The position numbers and the translations under genes are program-made. A stretch of 64,000 bases of DNA, taken from Chelonoidis abingdonii. Taxonomy: Eukaryota > Chordata > Testudines > Testudinidae. Positions 25,001-31,285 of the stretch are shown here, in pieces; within the stretch, counting starts at the first letter, position 1, and every line of letters starts with the position of its first letter. Location: assembly GCF_003597395.2 (NCBI RefSeq), contig NC_133778.1:20576673-20640672 (forward strand), in the 5' to 3' direction. The notes under the pieces were generated by a model. It worked only from the letters and a program-made list of their open reading frames with translations, did no database searches and was not told the DNA's origin.

Positions 25001-26725
25001 GAAATTAAAAAATCCAGCTGGATTTTAAAATCTTTGGATTACAAGCAATATACAATAGTATTACTGGAAAGCGCCTTAGAAGTGGGGAACCTGAGGCACA
25101 AAGAGGTGAAATTGACTTGCCCAAGGTGAGCCGATGGCATGGTCTGGCCCAGGACTCCCCCATGTTTCCAGGCTCTAACCACTGACTAGAGGACAGTGCT
25201 TTAAAAGTTTTGAGAGAGAGAGTCTGAAAACGTTCATCTCAGGACTATCTCAAACAGACCAAAGGAAACTCAGAACTATTCAAAAACAGTCTAACAATCA
25301 TACTTCATTGAGTAAAAAAATTGCCATCTGAAACAGCATATTCTAAATTGAATTCTGCTCTTGATTCTAATGTTTAGTTAATTTTGCACTTTCTATTTTT
25401 GATAATGTCACTAGTCCAAATGGGGAATGCTGCTGTGTGTGATTTGCTGGCATTGAGCATTCCTCGTCATACTAAGGCTTTTAGTACAGTGGCAGCTTGT
25501 TGGGGACGGGTGTCTCTTGCCATTATCAAGGTGTTGGTCAGGGCCATTCTTACCCATACATAAAGTACACAGCTGCATAGGGCACCAGGAAATTTGGGGC
25601 ATGACATTTCTTGGTGCCCTGCACAGCTGTGTGTTGCTCCAGCCCCTGCTCCGTTTCTTCCTCAAAGCCTCTGCTCCGCCCCACCTCTTCCTGCCCCCAC
25701 CCCTTCCCCGCCCCAGCCTCGCCTCTTCCTGCTCCATCCCAGCCCCGCCCACTCCGCTGAGGACTGCAGCAGGGCTGGGCCTGCACTATACAGCAGCAGG
25801 AAGTGCAGCAACCTGGCCCCAGCTGCACCACCGTTGAGTGCTAGGGGGTGGTTCCCCACATTCCCGAAGCCATTCGCCCCCACCCCCAGAGGCCTGGGGC
25901 CAGCCCTTTCCCCTCTAAAAGCCACCCCCGTGGGTCTGACCACCTCCCCCGCCCCCAGGGGGAGGTTGCATTGAGTCCCACAATAGCTAAGGATAGCCCT
26001 GGTGTTGGTGGTGTTATTCAGAAGATAACTCAAAGAGGAAGTTTGGAGAAAAGCAGGAGGAAATATTCAGCAATAGTTTATATGGTTTTCCACTAAAGCA
26101 TTTTAAAAATACTGGGTTTTTTGTTTTTGTTTTTGTTTTTTTTTCTTTTCCAGAACTGATGTTTCATGCTGAAGTAGAAGAATTTCCTCAGCTGGATAAA
26201 GGCCTCAATGTGCAGTCGTAGTACAGAAAATTCATCTTCAAATACTGTAGCTGAGACTGAAGACTTAGCACTTACATGTATTGTACTTGTATATAATGCT
26301 TTTCTACAAAACAAAATTTGTATTTTTGTATATTTTTATATGTACTTGTTTCTGATGGATCTTTTATTTTAATTATGCTATTTTAAAAAATTCCAAAGAT
26401 TTTTGAAAATAGGAGTATAAAACATTTTATATTTTTTTCTGATAAAGTGAGTCTTTTCTAGTAGATAAACTCAAAACTAGTTTGGTAAACATCATCACCT
26501 ACATAGCATGGGAAGAAGACTGATGGGGTACAAAAGATCAGATGGGCAAATGCTTTTGTGAGTAGCTTTTTTTTTTTTTATCCTCAACCAGTTGTACTTG
26601 AGTGTTGATGCTAATATCAACTCATCTGATTAGGACTTATTATTTGGTAAAATATTTGTAAAGATCAAAACACAAATCATCTTATGAAAAAAAATAGTAG
26701 AATAAAAGTTAGTTTTCTCTCTAAC
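302..26725 (+). CDS. TMEM237: TMEM237 gene, 13 coding exons (transmembrane protein 237)
   Basis: TMEM237 is a four-pass membrane protein of the ciliary transition zone; human loss causes Joubert syndrome 14. The coding exons are 302-319, 1345-1376, 2731-2741 (micro-exon, least certain), 3807-3863, 5381-5494, 6590-6710, 7808-7968, 12959-13082, 14561-14752, 20803-20876, 22302-22395, 23735-23856 and 26154-26221. Every junction keeps phase and the total is 1188 nt, giving about 395 residues against about 408 in human. The N-terminal half (residues 1-210) is basic, acidic and low in complexity. Hydrophobic segments lie near residues 214-238, 255-275, 298-315 and 342-366. Identification rests on recognising the family's conserved stretches, such as the RALPPVPS start, RFQAADR and [20 protein letters not shown]. 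No CpG island sits before the first coding exon, so the promoter and 5' UTR exon are probably left of the window. The end is set at the first plausible poly(A) signal, near 26701. Confidence 0.93.
839..1051. mobile_element. hAT-type MITE
   Basis: The ends are near inverted repeats, CAGTGGTTCTCAAACTTT and AGTTTGAGAACCTCTG. They are flanked by an 8-bp duplication, GTCTATAG and GTTTATAG, with one mismatch. Terminal sequence and 8-bp duplication are typical of hAT elements. It has no coding capacity and lies in TMEM237 intron 1. Confidence 0.8.
1345..1376 (+). CDS. TMEM237: TMEM237 exon encoding [10 protein letters not shown]
   Basis: This 32-nt exon lies between a TTTATTTCAG acceptor and a GTAAGA donor. 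It is phase 0 in and phase 2 out. It encodes the proline-rich motif conserved at the N terminus of TMEM237. Confidence 0.85.
2005..2180. repeat. SINE-like old repeat
   Basis: The phrase AAATTGCAAGCACTTTGGGG resembles a widespread reptile SINE tail (TTGTAAGCTCTTTGGGGCAG). It is strongly decayed and no boundaries or target duplication can be seen. The open frame across it is not supported as a gene. Confidence 0.3.
2731..2741 (+). CDS. TMEM237: TMEM237 candidate micro-exon (11 or 5 nt)
   Basis: The previous exon leaves two bases and the next needs one, so an exon of length 3n+2 is required between them. TGGAAGCCAAG followed by a strong GTGAGT donor fits as 11 nt (adds S-G-S-Q-D). Its last 5 nt, CCAAG, also fit (adds S-Q-D, which is what human TMEM237 has). 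The acceptor would be CTGAAG or GTGGAAG, both weak, with a TTTTTCTTTG tract about 35 nt upstream. RNA evidence is needed to choose. Confidence 0.6.
3015..3160 (-). mobile_element. CR1 LINE 3' fragment
   Basis: The stretch with CCTTCTCTGGACTTTTTC and AGAATTGGACACTATGTTC reads like the reverse strand of a CR1 LINE near its 3' end. It is short and decayed. Confidence 0.5.
3223..3567. mobile_element. Mariner-like MITE, GC-rich core
   Basis: Ends are inverted repeats, CACCTGTACCCTGCTATAAC and GTTATAGCGGGGTAGACGTG, flanked by TA on both sides. Subterminal GATATAACACGG-type motifs recur at both ends. A TA duplication and TATAACGCG-type ends suggest Tc1/mariner (Tigger-like). It has no transposase and lies 240 bp before a TMEM237 exon. 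Confidence 0.72.
3807..3863 (+). CDS. TMEM237: TMEM237 exon encoding [11 protein letters not shown]
   Basis: The acceptor is CATCCTACAG and the donor GTAAGA. The exon has 57 nt, is phase 1 in and phase 1 out, and encodes a lysine-rich stretch that follows the PPVPS motif in this family. Confidence 0.9.
4019..4871 (-). mobile_element. Solo LTR (antisense)
   Basis: The 853-bp block begins TGTCACAGTT and ends GTCTGTTACA. Flanks GTTAT and GTTTT match in four of five bases. On the minus strand a CTATATAAAGG box lies near 4490. No internal retroviral sequence adjoins it, so it is a solo LTR. It starts 155 bp after a TMEM237 exon. Confidence 0.72.
4880..5380. other. TMEM237 intron, nothing recognised
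   Basis: This is AT-rich intron between the antisense LTR and the exon at 5381. No coding or repeat signal was recognised. Confidence 0.5.
5381..5494 (+). CDS. TMEM237: TMEM237 exon, basic N-terminal region
   Basis: The acceptor is TGCTTTTCAG and the donor GTATGT. The 114-nt exon is phase 1 in and phase 1 out. It encodes [16 protein letters not shown] through [11 protein letters not shown], matching the family's RRPSE segment followed by a basic cluster. Confidence 0.92.
5495..6589. other. TMEM237 intron, nothing recognised
   Basis: This is AT-rich intron with no recognised element. Short open frames lack any family resemblance. Confidence 0.5.
6590..6710 (+). CDS. TMEM237: TMEM237 exon, residues about 79-117
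   Basis: The acceptor is AAATCTTCAG and the donor GTGAGC. The 121-nt exon is phase 1 in and phase 2 out. It encodes a serine and glutamine rich segment ending in IRKHRKKPK, like the basic end of the corresponding mammalian exon. Confidence 0.9.
6788..6873. repeat. Palindromic MITE (CCTGATCCTGCAAAG family)
   Basis: The ends are inverted, GGCCCTGATCCTGCAAAG and CTTTGCAGGGTCAGGG. Copies of the same family lie at 41601-41725 and 61883-62001. It is a short non-coding palindromic element common in sauropsids. Confidence 0.65.
7063..7334. mobile_element. MITE with TAGGCCATATCTGTACTA ends
   Basis: The left end TAGGCCATATCTGTACTA and right end TAGTGTAGATATAACCTA are imperfect inverted repeats. The terminal GTCTACACTAG theme is shared with the Harbinger elements in this window, so it may be a Harbinger-derived MITE. 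Target duplication is unclear. Confidence 0.6.
7808..7968 (+). CDS. TMEM237: TMEM237 exon, acidic [10 protein letters not shown] region
   Basis: The acceptor is GTGATGATAG and the donor GTAAGT. The 161-nt exon is phase 2 in and phase 1 out. It carries the conserved [15 protein letters not shown] stretch followed by [16 protein letters not shown]. Confidence 0.93.
7969..8660. other. TMEM237 intron, nothing recognised
   Basis: No repeat or coding signal was recognised between the exon ending 7968 and the Harbinger end near 8661. Confidence 0.45.
9354..11072 (-). mobile_element. hAT transposon with transposase remnant
   Basis: The element runs from CAGGGTAGAT to ATCCACCCTG and is flanked by a perfect 8-bp duplication, TGTGGAGC (9346-9353 and 11073-11080). 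On the minus strand around 10165-10060 a frame reads [20 protein letters not shown] then NRLGPEKAG, the C-terminal dimerisation region of hAT transposases. The rest of the transposase is lost. It is nested in the Harbinger element, so it is the younger of the two. Confidence 0.85.
10060..10167 (-). pseudogene. hAT transposase C-terminal remnant
   Basis: Minus-strand codons give the hATC dimerisation motif ([20 protein letters not shown]). In the family this segment follows the last catalytic acidic residue and mediates dimerisation. No continuous upstream frame remains. Confidence 0.7.
12075..12266 (-). pseudogene. Harbinger transposase fragment
   Basis: Encodes a segment like IAFWKLATPDCYRSVANQFG then VGKSTV of reptile Harbinger nucleases. 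The same segment is seen on the + strand at 27520-27650. The frame stops soon after and the catalytic residues are not preserved as one protein. Confidence 0.7.
12959..13082 (+). CDS. TMEM237: TMEM237 exon, [19 protein letters not shown]
   Basis: The acceptor is CTTTTCAG and the donor GTATCT. The 124-nt exon is phase 1 in and phase 2 out. It encodes the most conserved cytosolic stretch just before the first membrane segment. Confidence 0.95.
13083..13600. other. TMEM237 intron, nothing recognised
   Basis: Intron downstream of the exon ending 13082. It has a G-rich run near 13365 but no recognised repeat. Confidence 0.45.
13605..14465 (+). mobile_element. CR1 LINE, reverse transcriptase C-terminus and 3' UTR
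   Basis: Decayed frames read [16 protein letters not shown] then KFTDET, corresponding to the FNxFINDLE..KFADDT motif of CR1 reverse transcriptase. The catalytic FADD is changed to FTDE. The 3' part ends near AGACTGGACAAATTGC and TCAGAGATGGAATGG, a usual CR1 tail. It is 5' truncated, as most CR1 copies are, and ends about 95 bp before the TMEM237 exon at 14561. Confidence 0.8.
14561..14752 (+). CDS. TMEM237: TMEM237 exon with membrane segments 1 and 2
   Basis: The acceptor is TATCCATTTAG and the donor GTAAAA. The 192-nt exon is phase 2 in and phase 2 out. It encodes [20 protein letters not shown], a polar loop ([16 protein letters not shown]), then a second hydrophobic helix ending [10 protein letters not shown]. 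Confidence 0.95.
15335..15640 (+). pseudogene. DIRS-1 gag-like ORF1 remnant
   Basis: From the ATG the frame encodes two Cys pairs (CTSC and CLKC) and an LGEG motif. These align by eye with the start of ORF1 in the DIRS element at 55-61 kb (CSACKK...DSCLKCLGES). The frame is lost within about 40 codons. Confidence 0.65.
16975..18440 (+). pseudogene. DIRS-1 reverse transcriptase and RNase H remnant
   Basis: Broken frames give [15 protein letters not shown] and [12 protein letters not shown], matching SSLFRDPSHEQLLLQ and GKGFYSRYFL of the better preserved DIRS-2. Later frames give [11 protein letters not shown] and [12 protein letters not shown], matching the RNase H and following region. It is not functional. 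Confidence 0.65.
19004..19033. repeat. (CA)n microsatellite
   Basis: About 15 uninterrupted CA units follow a TCTCTC run inside the recombinase region of the old DIRS element. It is likely polymorphic in length. Confidence 0.95.
19486..19686 (+). pseudogene. DIRS-1 tyrosine recombinase C-terminal remnant
   Basis: A 66-codon open stretch contains [20 protein letters not shown], the C-terminal signature of DIRS-type tyrosine recombinases, which includes the tyrosine region. The upstream catalytic part is not recognisable. Confidence 0.65.
20440..20769. repeat. DIRS-1 right-end inverted repeat
   Basis: Arms at about 20440-20500 (CTTAAGGTTACTTCCTTATA) and 20708-20769 (ending TATAAGTAAGTAACCTTAA) are inverted copies. 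The shared theme TTCTTCAAGATSGCTCTG also appears in degenerate form near the left end at 15052. This fits a DIRS internal complementary region plus terminal repeat. Confidence 0.75.
20803..20876 (+). CDS. TMEM237: TMEM237 exon between two retroelements
   Basis: The acceptor is ATATCTGTCCAG and the donor GTGAGT. The 74-nt exon is phase 2 in and phase 1 out. It encodes [20 protein letters not shown], matching the family's [20 protein letters not shown]. The inverted repeat of a DIRS element ends 33 bp before the exon. A solo LTR starts 5 bp after it, so the sixth base of the donor is the first base of the LTR. Confidence 0.93.
20882..21686 (+). mobile_element. Solo LTR inserted in a TMEM237 splice donor
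   Basis: The 805-bp LTR begins TGTCATAAAC and ends AACCCTGACA (TGTCA/TGACA inverted). It is flanked by a perfect 5-bp duplication, GTGAG (20877-20881 and 21687-21691). An AATAAA signal lies near 21333. The left duplication copy is bases +1 to +5 of the splice donor after exon 20803-20876, and the LTR's first T supplies donor base +6. It resembles Ty3/gypsy LTRs of turtles. No internal region adjoins it. Confidence 0.9.
21692..22301. other. TMEM237 intron, nothing recognised
   Basis: Intron between the solo LTR and the exon at 22302. It has a short GAGAGA tract near 22207, otherwise no recognised element. Confidence 0.45.
22302..22395 (+). CDS. TMEM237: TMEM237 exon with membrane segment 3
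   Basis: The acceptor is ATTTCTCCCAG and the donor GTAGGA. The 94-nt exon is phase 1 in and phase 2 out. It encodes [20 protein letters not shown] and PPSENGSLW, very close to the mammalian sequence. Confidence 0.95.
22815..22942. mobile_element. Short MITE with GGTGACCAGATGTCC ends
   Basis: The ends GGTGACCAGATGTCC and TATCTGGTCACCCT are inverted. Flanks share TGTCCAA, suggesting a 7-8 bp duplication of hAT type. The core has TTTATAGGGACAGTC and a poly-C tract typical of this abundant turtle family. Confidence 0.75.
23225..23430 (-). mobile_element. CR1 LINE fragment
   Basis: The stretch with CAGATCATTAATAAATATAT and GGTCTAATATGGAACCTTGA reads as the reverse strand of CR1 ORF2. It is truncated at both ends. 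Confidence 0.65.
23735..23856 (+). CDS. TMEM237: TMEM237 exon with membrane segment 4
   Basis: The acceptor is GCTTTTCTCAG and the donor GTATGA. The 122-nt exon is phase 2 in and phase 1 out. It encodes [18 protein letters not shown] followed by [12 protein letters not shown], the hallmark segment of the family. Confidence 0.96.
23857..24560. other. TMEM237 intron, nothing recognised
   Basis: No repeat, RNA or coding feature was recognised between the exon ending 23856 and the palindrome near 24615. Confidence 0.4.
24615..24663. repeat. Perfect 22-bp palindrome with 5-nt loop
   Basis: Arms 24615-24636 (CTTGTCTGTTTGGTGCAGAG then CC) and 24642-24663 are exact reverse complements, separated by TGGAT. 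It lies in the last TMEM237 intron. The origin is unknown. Confidence 0.9.
25028..25205. repeat. MIR-like SINE
   Basis: AACCTGAGGCACAAAGAGGT, then GACTTGCCCAAGGT and CTCTAACCACTGACTAGAGG resemble the MIR-type SINE found across amniotes. No clear ends are visible. Confidence 0.65.
25539..26001. mobile_element. GC-rich hAT MITE
   Basis: The ends CAGGGCCATTCTTAC and CTAAGGATAGCCCTG are inverted and flanked by a perfect 8-bp duplication, GTGTTGGT (25531-25538 and 26002-26009). The core is C-rich and produces several spurious open frames of 90-126 codons on both strands. A related copy lies at 44029-44690. Confidence 0.87.
26154..26221 (+). CDS. TMEM237: TMEM237 last coding exon and stop
   Basis: The acceptor lies after a long T tract ending CTTTTCCAG. 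The exon encodes [20 protein letters not shown] followed by S and TAG at 26219-26221. The acidic cytosolic tail ELMF..EVEE is conserved in the family. Confidence 0.94.
26701..26706 (+). terminator. TMEM237: TMEM237 poly(A) signal
   Basis: A canonical AATAAA lies 480 bp after the stop, preceded by an AT-rich 3' UTR. It is the first good signal downstream of the stop. Transcript data would be needed to confirm cleavage near 26720. Confidence 0.6.
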
Positions 26726-27405
26726 CTTATATTCTGTTAAAATAACAGCCCTTTGTGGTGATCTGTTTTAGTTGTCCTAGAAAAATGTGTTCCTGGTGTA
26801 AGGAATTAGGTTGTCTAGGGCTGTGTCTACAGTACAGAGTTAAGTTGACACAAGTGTCACCAACAGTCATTAACTGCAATAACAGTAATTCTCCTGTGTC
26901 AATGGAGTGCATCAACAGTTGGTTCTCTAGCATTGACAGAGAGAGCAATGCACCATGGGTAGCTAGCCCACTGTGCAACTTGCCACCTTCTGCTGCTAAG
27001 AGTTGTGGGAATGGGGAATAGATCAAAGTACATCATCGTTGCGGGTTCACTGTCCCATGATGCAGTTTTTTCTGTCCCATCATTCCATGGGTGTCCAATT
27101 ATGTTTCATGCCATTTTTCAACAGCTCCTGTAAACTATGCGCCCACCCTCTCCACCTGAAATCATGGATCCAGCACTGCTGTCTAGTCTTGTGATAAGTG
27201 TTATGAACACAAGGTGGCTGATTTTATGAGTATTTTATGAGCTGCAAATCTGAACAGGACTCCGTGGTGCCTGCCCCACTGTGTGCCATGGAAAGAAACC
27301 GTTCCAAATTACTTTTGACATTCATGGAGTAGCTGCACATGGTGGACCATTGCGCTTGGGAAGCAAGCACCAAGTGGTGGGATCATATCGTTATGCAGCT
27401 ATTGG

Positions 27406-28300
27406 ATGAAGACCAGTGGTTGCAAAGCTTTCGGATGCAGAAAACCACTTTCTTGGAACTGTGTGAAGCTCGCCCCTGACCTATGGCACAAGGACACCAC
27501 AATGAGAGCTGCCCTCTTGGTGGAGAAGCACGTGGCGATTGCTGTGTGGAAGCTGGCAACTCCAGACTGCTACTGGTCAGTTGCAAATCAGTTTGGAGTT
27601 GGGAAGTCCACCACGTGGGTTGCATTTACCCAGATTTTGCAGGACCATTAATCACATCCTGCTACCAAGGACTGTGACACTGGGAAATATGCATGAAATA
27701 GTGGATGGTTTTGTTGCAATGGGATTCCTTAACTGTGGCAGAGTGATTGATGGCATGCCTATCCCAATTTTGGCCCTGGGCTGTCTTGCAAGAGAATACA
27801 TCAATAGAAAGGGGTACTTCTCTGTGGTATTGTAGGCACTTCTGAATTACCGAGGTCGTTTCCTGCTATTGCTGCGAGGTGGTCAGGAAAGATGCATGAT
27901 CCATGCACCTTCAAGAAGCCTGGCCTGTACAGAAAGCTGCAAGCAGGGACTTTCTTTCAAGACTAGAAAATTCCAAAGGGGGATGTTGAAATGCCCATAG
28001 AAAGCCTACCCCTTATTCCCATGGCTCATGAAACCTTACACAGGAAACCTGGACAGCAACAAGGAGCATTTAACAATAGGCTGAGCAGGTGCAGAATGAC
28101 CATTGAAGTGCATTTGGCAGATTAAAAGGGCACTGGTGCTGTCTTTATGGCAGGTGAGACCTCAATGAGGAGAATATTTCCATGGTCATAGCAGCATGTT
28201 GTGCTGTGCATAATATTTGTGAAGCTAAGAGGGAAACATTTCCCAGGGTTAGAGCATGGAGGTGGATCCCCTGGCAGCTGATTTTGAGCAGCCAGATACC
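27406..28300 (+). pseudogene. Harbinger transposase pseudogene
   Basis: In order: the helix-turn-helix-like CYWSVANQFGVGKST region, a GFLNCGRVIDGM segment where the first catalytic acidic residue is expected, WSGKMHDPCTF, and NNRLSRCRMTIE near the end. At least three frame changes and several stops break it. The host HARBI1 gene is intron-poor and intact, unlike this. Confidence 0.7.
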
Positions 28301-28490
28301 ACGGCTATTAGAGCGGCACAGTGAATCAAGGAGGATTTGAAGCAATATTTTTCTGTAGAGCCCCCACTGCATAGGGGAATGGGAAGCAGATGGAAACACT
28401 GCTAGTCTTGTACATTTCTATCCTTAACCCACTTCTAGCATATAATGAAATAAAGGACAGCTCTACCTCACATAGATGAGCAACATTAAA

Positions 28491-28680
28491 TCAAAATGAG
28501 CACTGACCAGAGCTTCCCTCTTCTGCATCATGTGCACCAGAGCCAGAGTGCTGGAACTGGCTTGAACCCTTCAGTGTTGAGAAGAGGTCCTGGCTTGCCA
28601 TGGTCCAGGATGACCCTCTCATCTGTCTCATCTCATCCTCCAACTCCACTTCCTCATCCACCATTTCATCCTCAGGGTCA
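28491..28680 (-). pseudogene. Harbinger accessory (Myb-type) ORF C-terminal fragment
   Basis: A minus-strand frame gives DEMVDEEVELEDEMRQ and MASQDLFSTLKGSSQFQ, an acidic tail typical of the second gene of reptile Harbinger transposons. The DNA-binding part is missing. Confidence 0.5.
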
Positions 28681-28684
28681 GGGC

Positions 28685-29405
28685 TGCCTAGAGGGGGGCA
28701 AATGGGGCAATTTTCCCTGAGCCCCACAGGGGCTCCTGGCCCCACAAGACTGTCTGAGGCTCCCCCCACCCCGGCCCCCGCCTTCCCCAGCCTGCTGCGT
28801 CCAGGAGCGGCCCTGGACAGCACTGCAACAGTGTGGCTCCAGCGGGCCTTGAGCTCGCAGCCCCATCCACTTACCACGTGGCTCTGAGCAGGAGGAGCTC
28901 AGGTCCTCATTGGAGCCACACCACTGCAGCGCTATCCAGGGCCGCTCCTGGGTTACCTCTGCCTCTCCCCTCTTTCAGAGTCTCAGCACGCTGCATCCAC
29001 GAGTTGCCTTCGACAGTACTGCAGCAGCTTGACTCCAGCGGGACCTGAGTTCATCCTGCTCAAAGCCATGTAGTAAGGGGGCGGGGCTAGAAGCTCAGGT
29101 CCCGCCGGAGCCATGCTGCTGCAGCACCATCAAGGGCAGCTCCTGGATGCAGCGTGCTGAGGCTCCGAGAGAGGGGAGAGGTGAGGATAACCCAGGAACA
29201 GCCCTGGACAGCAGTGCAGTGACATGGCTCCAGTGGGACCTGAGCGCCTCTTGCTCAGAGCTGTGTGGGAAGGGGGCGGGGGTGGGGGGCTGTTGAGGGT
29301 AGCTCCTGGACAAGGTGTACTGAGGCTCCGAGAGAGGGGAGAGGTGGGGTTAAGAGACTGGGGCCAGGGGGGCAACACTTGGGGTACATAAGGAATTTTT
29401 CAATT
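28685..29405. repeat. GC-rich repeat block with internal direct and inverted copies
   Basis: The unit GAGGCTCCGAGAGAGGGGAG occurs at about 29159 and 29322. Its inverse (TTTCAGAGTCTCAGCACGCTGC) occurs near 28974. GGACCTGAG with GGCTCCAGYG recurs at 29030 and 29235. It looks like a decayed non-autonomous DNA transposon with internal duplications. All open frames here (up to 128 codons, both strands) come from composition. Confidence 0.6.
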
Positions 29406-29411
29406 AACTAC

Positions 29412-30127
29412 CTGTGACGGTTTGGATCACAGAAACCTCCTGGAAACTGCCATCCACTTGATGTCCCCAGAGACGACTACTAGCCCTGCTTTTCCCTGCC
29501 AGCTCAGGACTCCAGCACCTTGTTTTGCTGAGCCAGACGCTTCCCTCTGCTCCAACAAAGACCCAGGGTCTGAATTACTTGCCCCAAAGCTTCAGGTTAA
29601 CCTGAAAGCAGCTAACAGAAGTGGTCTTGTTTTTAACACACAAATGCCCAACTCCCAATGGGGTCTAAACCCAAATAAATCTGTTTTACCCTGCGTGAAG
29701 CTTATACAGGGTAAACTCATAAATTGTTTGCCCTCTATAACACTGATAGAGATAGGTACAGTTGTTTGCTCCCCCAGGTATTAATACATACTCCGAGATA
29801 AGTAAAAAGTGATTTTATTAAATACAGAAAGTAGGATTTAAGTGGTTCCAAGTAGTAACAGACAGAACAAAGTCAGTCACCAAGCCAAATAAAATAAAAT
29901 GCGCAAATATATGTCTAATCAAACTGAATACAGATAAGATCCTAACGAGTTCCAGAATGCTCCCTTTTACAGATTAATCTCCTTTTAGCCAGGGTCCAAC
30001 AATCACTCACACCTCTTGCTCCCATCCTTTGTTCCAGTTTCTTTCAAGTATCCTGGGGGGAAGGGAGGCTCTCTCTTTAGCCAGCTGAAGACCACCATGG
30101 AGGGGTCTCGCAGGGGTTTAAATAGAC
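29412..30127 (-). mobile_element. LTR fragment (antisense), interrupted by MITE
   Basis: It begins TGTGACGGTTTGGATCACAG. Its reverse complement matches the + strand block at 50945-51190 by eye (TACTACTTGGAACCACTTAA; TTTAATAAAATCACTTTTTA). So it is the same LTR family in opposite orientation, 21 kb away. The distal end beyond the MITE at 30128 is unclear. Confidence 0.7.
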
Positions 30128-30421
30128 CAGGGGTTGGCAACCTTTCAGAAGTGGTGTCCCAAGTCTTCATTTATTCACTCTAATTTAAGGTTTCGCGTGC
30201 CAATAATACATTTTAACGTTTTTAGAAGGTCTCTTTCTATAAGTCTGTAATATATAACTAAACTATTGTTGTGTGTAAAGTAAATAAGGTTTTTAAAATG
30301 TTTAAGAAGCTTCATTTAACATTAAGTTAAAATGCAGAGCCCACCAGGACTGGTGGCCAGGACCCAGGCAGTGTGAGTGCCATTGAAAATTGGCCAGTGT
30401 GCCACAGGTTAGCTACCCCTG
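30128..30421. mobile_element. hAT MITE, copy A of a pair
   Basis: Runs from CAGGGGTTGGCAACCTTTC to GGTTAGCTACCCCTG. The interior is nearly identical to 32989-33298 (ATTTATTCACTCTAATTTAA and TTAACGTTTTTAGAAGGTCT). Flanks are only partly alike. Confidence 0.85.
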
Positions 30422-30929
30422 CTATACACTACAAAAGACTCAAGAGTGGGAAGAACATCCAGGTGGAATTATCTTCTATATCTTCATAAAATAGTTACTT
30501 TTACTTCCTTTTAATTATGGCAGATATTCCTAAATTCATCAGTGCTGTAATAGGCATTTTATCAGGCTGGGTTAGTTCATTGTTATTTGTCGACATGGTT
30601 ATTTTTCAGTGGCGCTGGCGTGGAGCTCGCAGAGGGCCAGTCCTCAGCACTTCTGAAAACCAGCCCTGTATGTTTGTTGTAGGTGCAAACCCCCACGGTG
30701 AGGGAGAGGGTCGGGCCTGTCTGTACCCACTGTGGGGTTCCCTGGTGGAAGGAGTCAGCCTGGGTAAAGTCTCTGCAGCGATTTTACTGTCCGTTTGTTC
30801 GATCTATTTTTAAACGAACATCTCCGTCTCGCGTGACAGCGGTGTCTAGCTGCTCACCCCGCAGTCTCACGGGCTGCTGTGTATTTACTATGCAAGGAAA
30901 TGGGTTCGGGTACTGCTAGGTGCTGCAGC

Positions 30930-31138
30930 CCCGGGTTAGATTTATTCTGCCCCGCAGCGTGGGGTTCTCAGGCCCGTCCCTCCCCACGCCCGTGGCCGGT
31001 GCCCGCTGGGATCGGAGCAGGGGGCGGCTCGTGCAGAGGCGCTCGGGGCAGTTCGTTCCCCCCGCCCCCCTAGAGCGCGCGGGCCGCGCGCTGGGGCAAG
31101 CGGCCGTTGCCCGGGTTGTTGAGGCGCCGGACGGCGCG
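30930..31138 (+). promoter_or_regulatory. C2CD6: CpG-island promoter region and 5' UTR of C2CD6
   Basis: The stretch is GC-rich with dense CpG, for example GAGCGCGCGGGCCGCGCG, in otherwise AT-rich DNA. A GGGGGCGG box lies near 31019. There is no TATA box before the ATG at 31139. The island extends through exon 1, as expected for a TATA-less promoter. The transcription start cannot be fixed from sequence. Confidence 0.75.
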
Positions 31139-31285
31139 ATGTCGGCCCCCGGGGCGAGGGGCTCCGTGTTCTCGGCCTCCCTGTTCCCCTCCGGCCGCAG
31201 CTCTGGCCGGCTCGGCTCGGTGGATTCGGTGCTGGGGAGCTTTCGCGAGGCGGCCAAGGTCGGCAGGGTGGGATCCCTGCTGAAG
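31139..31285 (+). CDS. C2CD6: C2CD6 exon 1
   Basis: The ATG at 31139 is the first in the CpG island. It opens 49 codons rich in serine, glycine and arginine, ending GRVGSLLK before a GTGAGA donor in phase 0. The frame is open further upstream but without another ATG. Confidence 0.8.

Larger units (their letters stand above)
26820..28680 (+). mobile_element. PIF/Harbinger transposon, decayed
   Basis: Frames from 27406 to 28300 give ALLVEKHVAIAVWKLATPDC, NQFGVGKSTTWV, GKMHDPCTFKKPGLYRKLQAG, TFFQD and NNRLSRCRMTIE, all recognisable Harbinger DDE nuclease segments, broken by stops and frameshifts. On the opposite strand 28680-28491 encodes an acidic stretch with MASQDLFSTLKGSSQ, the end of the accessory Myb-type gene in reptile copies. 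The left end near 26820 (GGCTGTGTCTACAGTACAG) looks terminal. The right end is unclear. Confidence 0.75.

Noticed and set aside
27406..27835. Possible host HARBI1-like gene
   Set aside because: The frames are broken and continuous with other transposon segments, and a second decayed copy lies at 12 kb. This is a transposon relic.
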